Program-made: the position numbers and the translations under genes
Source: Prevotellaceae bacterium UBA3849
GTDB taxonomy: Bacteria; Bacteroidota; Bacteroidia; Bacteroidales; Bacteroidaceae
Direction: 5' to 3'
DNA: 10,648 bases
Assembly (NCBI GenBank): GCA_002392645.1
Contig: DGHL01000005.1
Coordinates: 269-10,916, forward strand
Shown: positions 1 to 3,845 of the stretch, piece by piece
Position numbering within the stretch: the stretch's first letter is position 1
How the letters are laid out: each line of letters opens with the position of its first letter
Notes under the pieces: generated by a model
What the model was told of the DNA's origin: nothing
Database searches by the model: none
Seen by the model: only the letters and a program-made list of their open reading frames with translations

Positions 1-157
1 AACCACCCTGAGCGGTGTCGTACTTGAGAAGGTGAGCAAGCATCTTAGGGCTTGTAAGATCGTTAATTGCAACTACCTCGTAACCATCAGCCTCAAACAT
101 CTGACGGAAAGCGAGACGACCAATGCGGCCGAAACCGTTAATAGCTACTTTTGTCAT
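1..157 (-). CDS. gapA: Glyceraldehyde-3-phosphate dehydrogenase, N-terminal part
   Basis: Only the first 52 codons are inside the window; the gene runs off the left edge. The protein starts MTKVAINGFGRIGRLAFRQM, which is the classic start of the Rossmann fold of glycolytic GAPDH, with the NAD-binding glycine motif NGFGRIGR at residues 7-14. It continues with VVAINDLT (about 28-35), ending the second strand of the fold, and then the segment that normally precedes the YDS(T)HG region. The enzyme converts glyceraldehyde-3-phosphate, phosphate and NAD to 1,3-bisphosphoglycerate in the cytoplasm. The start is the ATG complementary to bases 155-157. A TAATTTTG promoter box lies about 57 bp upstream on the minus strand. 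The gene is divergent from mscL. Identification is firm; the catalytic cysteine is outside the window. Confidence 0.95.
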   Translation of the reverse strand, partial: MTKVAINGFGRIGRLAFRQMFEADGYEVVAINDLTSPKMLAHLLKYDTAQGG

Positions 158-213
158 TTTTGTTTTAATTTATAAATTAGTTGAAAAAATGTATCCTGTT
201 ACGAATTCAGATG

Positions 214-221
214 CAAAATTA
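214..221 (-). promoter_or_regulatory. Bacteroidetes -7 promoter box for gapA
   Basis: Read on the minus strand this is TAATTTTG, a full match to the Bacteroidetes -7 consensus TAnnTTTG. It would place the transcript start near 208-210 and give a leader of roughly 50 nt before the gapA ATG. A good -33 TTTG is not seen at the usual distance; the nearest is a TTTC at 245-248. The call rests on the -7 box and its position. Confidence 0.5.
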
Positions 222-268
222 CTATTTTTTTTTCATTTATCCATGAAAACTAAAAAAAAAATGTGTAT

Positions 269-302
269 TTTGTTGTAATTAAACAAAAAGTTAGTAATTT
301 TG
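269..302 (+). promoter_or_regulatory. Bacteroidetes-type promoter for mscL
   Basis: TAATTTTG at 295-302 fully matches TAnnTTTG. Upstream there is TTTG at 269-272 (22-bp spacer) and, alternatively, GTTG at 272-275 with a 19-bp spacer. Transcription would start near 307-309, leaving a leader of about 60 nt before the mscL ATG at 369. The divergent gapA box lies about 75 bp to the left. Confidence 0.55.
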
Positions 303-368
303 TATGCAAATTGCTATTTGCACATTTCAATTTGATATTTTCAATTTTTAATCGTTTATTTATATATT

Positions 369-755
369 ATGAGTAAGTTTATTTCAGAATTTAAAGAGTT
401 TGCCATGCGCGGTAACGTGATTGACATGGCAGTAGGTGTAATCATTGGCGGTGCTTTCGGTAAGATTGTATCAAGCCTTGTTGACAATGTAATAATGCCT
501 TTGATTGGCTTGGTTACCGGTGGTGTGGATTTCTCTGCGCTCAGCGTGAAGGTGGCTGATGCTGAGGTTAAGTATGGTCTGTTCATTCAGAATGTCGTTG
601 ACTTCCTCATCGTAGCTATCTGTATCTTTATGATGATCAAGGGTATCAATGCCTTCAATAAGAAGAAGAAAGAGGAAGAGCCAGAGGCTCCGGCAGAGCC
701 ATCAGCAGAGGAGAAACTCCTTACAGAGATTCGTGATCTCCTTGCGAAGAAGTAA
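369..755 (+). CDS. mscL: Large-conductance mechanosensitive channel MscL
   Basis: MscL is a homopentameric inner-membrane channel that opens under membrane tension and releases solutes on hypo-osmotic shock. The 128-aa product is the family's usual size (about 130 aa). It has the N-terminal amphipathic helix with FKEFAMRGNVIDMAVGV (8-24), a pore-lining first membrane helix rich in G and V (about 17-48), a short periplasmic loop (about 50-67), a second membrane helix around FIQNVVDFLIVAICIFMMIK (72-91), a KKKKEEE charged stretch, and the conserved C-terminal bundle helix ending EKLLTEIRDLLAKK. At the pore constriction, E. coli Leu19 and Val23 correspond to Met20 and Val24 here. The ATG start gives a canonical N terminus. 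It converges on the TIGR02757 gene with a 2-bp gap. There is no doubt about the family. Confidence 0.97.
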   Translation: MSKFISEFKEFAMRGNVIDMAVGVIIGGAFGKIVSSLVDNVIMPLIGLVTGGVDFSALSVKVADAEVKYGLFIQNVVDFLIVAICIFMMIKGINAFNKKKKEEEPEAPAEPSAEEKLLTEIRDLLAKK

Positions 756-757
756 TA

Positions 758-1483
758 TCATCCATTCACGCCCACGCCGAATAAGGCGAAGTCGCCTTTA
801 AGTGGGTCGTCAGGGAAAACCTTACGTAATTTGTCTGTCAGTTTTATGGCAGATGACATAGACGCCGTCTTGGACTTTAACAGTCCGAGGCGGCTTGCTT
901 CTTGTAGCACGTGGGTGTCCATCGGTATGATAAGGGTGCGTTTGTCGATGACGTCATTCCATATTCCGAGGTCAACGGGTGATTCGTCTCTTACCATCCA
1001 GCGAAGGAACATACAAAGGCGCTTGCAACTTGACTGCGTATTCTTTGGAATGATGCCCTCAACATTTCTTGTTGCAAACCATTTCGTTATCTTTTCCAGG
1101 GCATCAAGGCATGTTCCGTTGCCTACAAAGTCTTTTATTGTGCCATGTTGGTTAAGCATTTCCTGTAATGCTGTCAGCATTTTGCGCATTGTGGCATAGG
1201 TGTATAGGCGGTAGAAACACTGGTTGGAGTCCGGAAAGATGTTCTTGAAATCGCCGCTATATACCCAATCATATATATTGCCGTTGCAACTGTCAAGTAT
1301 GAATTGTATCTTTGGCAAGAACTGTTTCCTGCTGCCATAACTGATGGATGCAGCAATGAAAGCCATTATTTCCTTGTTCTTGTCACCCTCTACCTGATGC
1401 ATGAACCATGAAGGGTCTCCGTTAAGGAAATCCTTCGTTTCGTATTTGTCGGCAAGAGTCTTGAGTGTTGTTGCTATGTCCAT
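758..1483 (-). CDS. TIGR02757 (DUF2400) family protein
   Basis: The 241-aa protein matches the family pattern I know for TIGR02757/DUF2400, common in Bacteroidetes and of unproven function. Visible hallmarks are YGSRKQFLPKIQFIL (about 49-63), the segment SCKRLCMFLRWMVRD (152-166), VDLGIWNDV (170-178), PMDTHVLQEASRLGLL (187-202) and the C-terminal DPLKGDFALFGVGVNG. The PMDTHV...A.RLGLL element resembles the segment carrying the catalytic aspartate in HhH-GPD DNA glycosylases (LDTHV.R...RLGL), so a relation to that fold is plausible, but this is inference and no enzymatic activity should be assumed. The start ATG lies about 18-20 nt downstream of the transcript start predicted from a full TTTG-N19-TATTTTTG promoter, which supports it. 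The length is near the family norm. The 3' end meets mscL convergently. Confidence 0.9.
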   Translation of the reverse strand: MDIATTLKTLADKYETKDFLNGDPSWFMHQVEGDKNKEIMAFIAASISYGSRKQFLPKIQFILDSCNGNIYDWVYSGDFKNIFPDSNQCFYRLYTYATMRKMLTALQEMLNQHGTIKDFVGNGTCLDALEKITKWFATRNVEGIIPKNTQSSCKRLCMFLRWMVRDESPVDLGIWNDVIDKRTLIIPMDTHVLQEASRLGLLKSKTASMSSAIKLTDKLRKVFPDDPLKGDFALFGVGVNG

Positions 1484-1506
1484 GAACCTTAATGTAAAGT
1501 TGTATG

Positions 1507-1537
1507 CAAAAATACAACAAATAATTTATCTGACAAA
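1507..1537 (-). promoter_or_regulatory. Promoter of the TIGR02757 gene, full -33/-7 match
   Basis: On the minus strand this reads TTTG (complement of 1534-1537), a 19-bp spacer, then TATTTTTG (complement of 1507-1514). Both boxes match the Bacteroidetes sigma-ABfr consensus at canonical spacing. Transcription would begin near 1500-1503, about 20 nt before the ATG at 1483. It is the best promoter in the window and is divergent from the promoter at 1554-1585. Confidence 0.7.
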
Positions 1538-1553
1538 ATTTTCGTGGTCATTT

Positions 1554-1585
1554 CTTGGTTGTTTTATTTTTTTTCTTTACCTTTG
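1554..1585 (+). promoter_or_regulatory. Promoter of the candidate structured RNA
   Basis: TACCTTTG at 1578-1585 is a full match to TAnnTTTG. CTTG at 1554-1557 is one base from TTTG and lies 20 bp upstream. Transcription would start near 1589-1592, exactly where the self-complementary segment begins. No protein gene starts within about 480 bp downstream, so the promoter seems to serve an RNA. Confidence 0.6.
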
Positions 1586-1589
1586 CAAC

Positions 1590-1774
1590 ACGAAGAACAG
1601 TTAGCTCACGGGGTGGGCAAGGTTTTTCGTTGTTTACGCAGCAAGGCGTAGGCAGACATATTGGTTTTGATGTTTATCCGGTAATGCCTTGTGTAGGCAT
1701 ATCCGTTATAACATCAGAAAAGGGCGTTTACGTGACGTTTTATCTTCTTTGTTTGGAAGTCTGGTAAACTTTTT
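1590..1774 (+). ncRNA. Candidate structured small RNA, possibly 6S-like (Bacteroidales-1 type)
   Basis: No convincing ORF lies here, but the segment folds back on itself. An outer stem pairs AACA/GAAGA (1587-1596) with TCTTC/TGTT (1743-1753). TCACG (1606-1610) pairs with CGTGA (1731-1735). TACGC (1635-1639) closes on GCGTA (1646-1650) over a six-base loop. A long terminal arm pairs TGATGTT (1668-1674) with AACATCA (1710-1716), CGG with CCG (1679-1681/1703-1705), and ATGCCT (1684-1689) with AGGCAT (1695-1700). A promoter ends just upstream and a T5 run ends the segment, giving about 185 nt. A long rod with open internal regions, this size and a free-standing promoter recall 6S RNA and the Rfam Bacteroidales-1 motif. 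I could not run a covariance search, so the structure is seen but the family name is inference. Confidence 0.5.
1751..1774 (+). terminator. Weak intrinsic terminator of the structured RNA
   Basis: GTTTG (1751-1755) can pair with TAAAC (1765-1769) with one G-T wobble, followed directly by TTTTT (1770-1774). The stem is short and AT-rich and it competes with part of the outer closing stem of the RNA, so the 3' end is approximate. Confidence 0.35.
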
Positions 1775-2076
1775 CATGAATGATAAGAAGATGACGCAAT
1801 CGAAACGTCCACGTGGGTGATTATTATGACAGATTGCTCACTCTGTAGGTATATATACTATGGTGTATATGTACTGTGCTATGAGTGAAGCGTATCTATT
1901 TGTAATTATCTCTTCGGCGTGGGCTAACTGGTTGCTTATCCTTATCATTCGGGTTTACCAGAGCCTCAAGCAAGGGATAAGCAGAAGGTACAGCAACCCA
2001 CGTCTTTTTCATATCCCTAATTTTATTGTTAACAGCCGACTCAGAGGGCGCTATAGGCAGAGAATCTAATGACGAC
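1775..2076. other. Gene-free structured spacer before the orphan cluster
   Basis: I see no credible protein gene in this stretch. It holds an inverted repeat GCAATC (1796-1801)/GATTGC (1832-1837), an 8-bp palindrome CCACGTGG (1809-1816), and the nested stem-loop at 1916-2009 described separately. Between 2010 and 2076 the only promoter-like word is TAATTTTA at 2018-2025, one mismatch from the -7 consensus, with no -33 partner. Short frames open on both strands (about 60-69 codons) but have no family resemblance. Confidence 0.5.
1916..2009 (+). terminator. Nested stem-loop with T5 tail (terminator-like element or structured RNA end)
   Basis: GGCGTGGG (1916-1923) pairs with CCCACGTC (1997-2004), 8 bp with one wobble, immediately followed by TTTTT (2005-2009). 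Inside it TTGCTTATCC (1932-1941) pairs with GGATAAGCAG (1975-1984), and the stem can extend by CTT/AAG-type pairs. The 29-nt apical loop spans about 1944-1972. The outer stem plus U-tract is what an intrinsic terminator needs. The large inner domain is more than a terminator needs, so this could be the 3' part of a structured leader or RNA, or a copy of a dispersed palindromic element. The stem pairing is seen; the role is inferred. Confidence 0.45.
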
Positions 2077-2856
2077 ATGGATTACAACAAACAGTTAGAT
2101 AACCTTTTCATCCGTTGGATGGAAAGCCTTGATGAAGAACAACGAAATTTGTTCTGTAAGGATGGATTGATGCTTAAGGCTGACAAGCCAGAGGAGTATG
2201 TGGATGAACGATGGAACAAGATGCAACGACGTGTGATGTTCCTTGTAAAAGAGAAGAATACTCCTGATGGTGATGACACTCGCAGATGGTCCCTTGATGA
2301 AAACATGTGCAAGCTCAGTGGTGGTAATGTCGGTCGAAGAGGATTCTTTCCTAATATTGCTCGGATATTCTACGGTTTGCAGGTAATTACTGCTGATAAT
2401 AATGGAGTAGGAGCTGATGAATTGACCAAAGATAAGAAGAATGAAGTGCTACAAGTATGGAATACAGAACCTTTTGCTTTTGTAGAGGCAAAGAAAGTGG
2501 CAGGACATTCTTGTGTGTCAAGTGAAGAGGTAACGAAGGCCATGCAACGTGATAAAGAGTTCTTAAAAGAAGAAATAGATATTCTCCGCCCCAATATCAT
2601 ACTTTGTTGTGATGCCGGAGATTCACAGTTCAATTTCATTACTTCCGAGTATTTCGCAGGCAAAGAAGCAGAGAAAATAGAATATACCTATCCTCTTGCT
2701 CCACACATGAAATGTTGTCTATGGTATTATCCCGATGATTGTGTGGCGGTGATAAAGTCATATCATCCGACTCGTACAGGTAAGCAAGGAGACTGGGTGA
2801 TATACGAACGCGTAATAAGTCCATTCCGCCAATTAGTAACAAACCATAAAATCTAA
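2077..2856 (+). CDS. Uncharacterised protein, possibly uracil-DNA-glycosylase-like fold
   Basis: This 259-aa soluble protein has no signal peptide or membrane segment and I do not recognise it with certainty. RRVMFLVKEKNTPDGDDTRR (51-70) looks like a first strand and phosphate-binding loop. DKEFLKEEIDILRPNIILCC (159-178) matches the helix-strand unit with the PkiIvalG pattern seen in the uracil-DNA glycosylase superfamily. VIKSYHPT (225-232) resembles the late HP(S) motif of that superfamily. The order fits, but the key catalytic motifs are not clear, so this is a weak fold guess, not a function. I chose the ATG at 2077 (MDYNKQLDNL); an in-frame TTG at 2026 would add 17 residues that overlap the spacer and look non-coding. 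A 15-bp gap to the next gene suggests co-transcription. Confidence 0.75.
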   Translation: MDYNKQLDNLFIRWMESLDEEQRNLFCKDGLMLKADKPEEYVDERWNKMQRRVMFLVKEKNTPDGDDTRRWSLDENMCKLSGGNVGRRGFFPNIARIFYGLQVITADNNGVGADELTKDKKNEVLQVWNTEPFAFVEAKKVAGHSCVSSEEVTKAMQRDKEFLKEEIDILRPNIILCCDAGDSQFNFITSEYFAGKEAEKIEYTYPLAPHMKCCLWYYPDDCVAVIKSYHPTRTGKQGDWVIYERVISPFRQLVTNHKI

Positions 2857-2871
2857 GAAATCACTTTTATC

Positions 2872-3426
2872 ATGAAGAAATTACTATTAGCATTATTCGT
2901 TATACAGACTGTAACGATACTTGTACTTGTATATGTTCTTTTACGGAGGTCTTCGGTAGACTCAACTGATTCATCGCTGCAAACGGATAAAATTGCGGCA
3001 GAAGACAAATATGATGCGTCTAATGATGTCTATGACTTTTGGCTTGGCACATTGTTTATTAATGGTACAATCTATAGATTGGGGGAAACACAAGCTGTTT
3101 TGATATTAGAAAAGAAAGGTGTTGATACATATGTTGGTAAACTTAATATGTTTGTAGGTTCAACAGAAATAGAAACAGGACGATTCTATCCGGAAAATGG
3201 CAGATTGGAGGGTAAGGTGAGAGCAAAATCTAATGGCAACGAACTTTTGGTAACAATGGTGGAAGCGGAGACTTACGCTGGAGATATAGAAAATCATTTC
3301 GAAGGGGATTTCGTAGGGGAAAGTCAAATTTTTAAGATAACCTATAATAATGGGAATTATACGACAGTTCCGATAGGTAAGATGGAACATTACTATGATG
3401 GTGGAGATATTACTACAAAGAAATAA
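2872..3426 (+). CDS. Membrane-anchored protein of unknown function
   Basis: The 184-aa product starts MKKLLLALFVIQTVTILVLV and has one hydrophobic segment at about residues 4-24, followed by LLRRSS. This is either an uncleaved signal anchor or a long signal peptide. No lipobox cysteine follows; the protein contains no cysteine. The remainder is a polar, probably beta-rich domain facing the periplasm, with YDFWLGTLFINGTIYRLG (54-71), alternating strands to about residue 160 and a tyrosine-rich tail MEHYYDGGD (171-179). I recognise no family. It follows the 2077-2856 gene by 15 bp on the same strand and is probably in the same transcript. The length, clean start and sequence composition support a real gene; no function can be given. 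Confidence 0.75.
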   Translation: MKKLLLALFVIQTVTILVLVYVLLRRSSVDSTDSSLQTDKIAAEDKYDASNDVYDFWLGTLFINGTIYRLGETQAVLILEKKGVDTYVGKLNMFVGSTEIETGRFYPENGRLEGKVRAKSNGNELLVTMVEAETYAGDIENHFEGDFVGESQIFKITYNNGNYTTVPIGKMEHYYDGGDITTKK

Positions 3427-3478
3427 ATGCTACATGCTTTTGATATTGTGATAAGGATACTTTTATATAAAAACGGAG

Positions 3479-3535
3479 ATGCCGAAAGCCGTCAAGTGGA
3501 GGCAAAAACTAAAATCAATAAATTATGGCTTATAA
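3479..3535 (+). CDS. Possible 18-codon leader peptide overlapping the 46-aa gene
   Basis: ATG at 3479 opens an 18-residue frame, MPKAVKWRQKLKSINYGL, that stops at TAA 3533-3535 and so overlaps the start of the next small gene by 11 nt in another frame. It is rich in lysine and arginine. GGAG just before the ATG is too close to be a standard ribosome site. It could be a leader coupling translation to the downstream small gene, or chance. Evidence is limited to arrangement and composition. Confidence 0.2.
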   Translation: MPKAVKWRQKLKSINYGL

Positions 3536-3665
3536 CTTAAATTTCCCGAACGGGAACGTTCAAACGTACAACAATTATGGTGAATTGCAAAGTGCTGCAC
3601 GCTTAATGGGTGGTGAAGCAAAAATGATTAATTCAAACACTTATGCTTTTGTTCCTAAAAAGTAA
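3525..3665 (+). CDS. 46-residue small protein, unknown
   Basis: An ATG at 3525 preceded by the AT-rich sequence usual for Bacteroidetes starts (ATCAATAAATT) opens a 46-aa frame ending with TAA at 3663-3665. The peptide begins MAYNLNFPNGNVQTYNNYGE and ends NTYAFVPKK. It is hydrophilic with scattered aromatic residues, without signal peptide, membrane segment or cysteines, and looks like a compact beta-hairpin/helix domain with LQSAARLMGG (21-30) as the likely helix. A strong intrinsic terminator begins 10 bp after the stop, which favours a genuine final gene of a transcript. I do not recognise the family. It may be the last member of the cluster starting at 2077, or an independent gene, since the gap to the gene before it is 98 bp. 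Confidence 0.55.
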   Translation: MAYNLNFPNGNVQTYNNYGELQSAARLMGGEAKMINSNTYAFVPKK

Positions 3666-3674
3666 TTAAAGTTT

Positions 3675-3727
3675 AAGGCTCTGTCGCAGATATCCATATA
3701 CGAAATTTACGGCAGAGCCTTTACTTT
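3675..3727 (+). terminator. Intrinsic terminator closing the plus-strand orphan cluster
   Basis: AAGGCTCTGTCG (3675-3686) pairs with CGGCAGAGCCTT (3710-3721), 12 bp with one T-G wobble, over a 23-nt loop, and is followed by a T-rich tail TTACTTT to 3727. It starts 10 bp after the 46-aa gene's stop and would end that transcript before the convergent uxaB terminator. Confidence 0.75.
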
Positions 3728-3762
3728 GCATGCATTTTACTTATTATTTATTTGTAAATATA

Positions 3763-3810
3763 TAAAAGAAAAACGGATTACACAAACTTATGCAATCTGT
3801 GTAATCCGTT
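3763..3810 (-). terminator. Intrinsic terminator of uxaB
   Basis: AACGGATTACACA (3772-3784) and TGTGTAATCCGTT (3798-3810) form a perfect 13-bp inverted repeat with a 13-nt loop. Read on the minus strand the stem runs straight into TTTTTCTTTT, so it ends transcription coming from uxaB, whose stop codon is 35 bp away. On the plus strand there is no T tract. Confidence 0.8.
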
Positions 3811-3845
3811 AAATCTGTTGTTTGAAATTATCTGCTATTCTATAA

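Noticed and set aside
831..1199. 122-codon frame antisense to the TIGR02757 gene
   Set aside because: It lies wholly within a well-identified gene on the other strand and has no family features.
1555..1767. 70-codon plus-strand frame over the candidate RNA
   Set aside because: It starts upstream of the promoter's predicted transcript start and its composition is not protein-like.
2026..2076. TTG start 17 codons upstream for the 259-aa gene
   Set aside because: The extra residues (MLTADSEGAIGRESNDD) look like translated spacer, TTG starts are rare, and a good ATG is at 2077.
1860..2078. Short frames of 60-69 codons on both strands in the structured spacer
   Set aside because: They overlap each other and the nested stem-loop, have no family resemblance or start context, and the inverted repeats explain the sequence better.
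3439..3465. TTTG followed by TACTTTTA as a promoter for the small gene
   Set aside because: The spacer is 15 bp and the last base of the -7 box mismatches; below the standard used for the other promoters.
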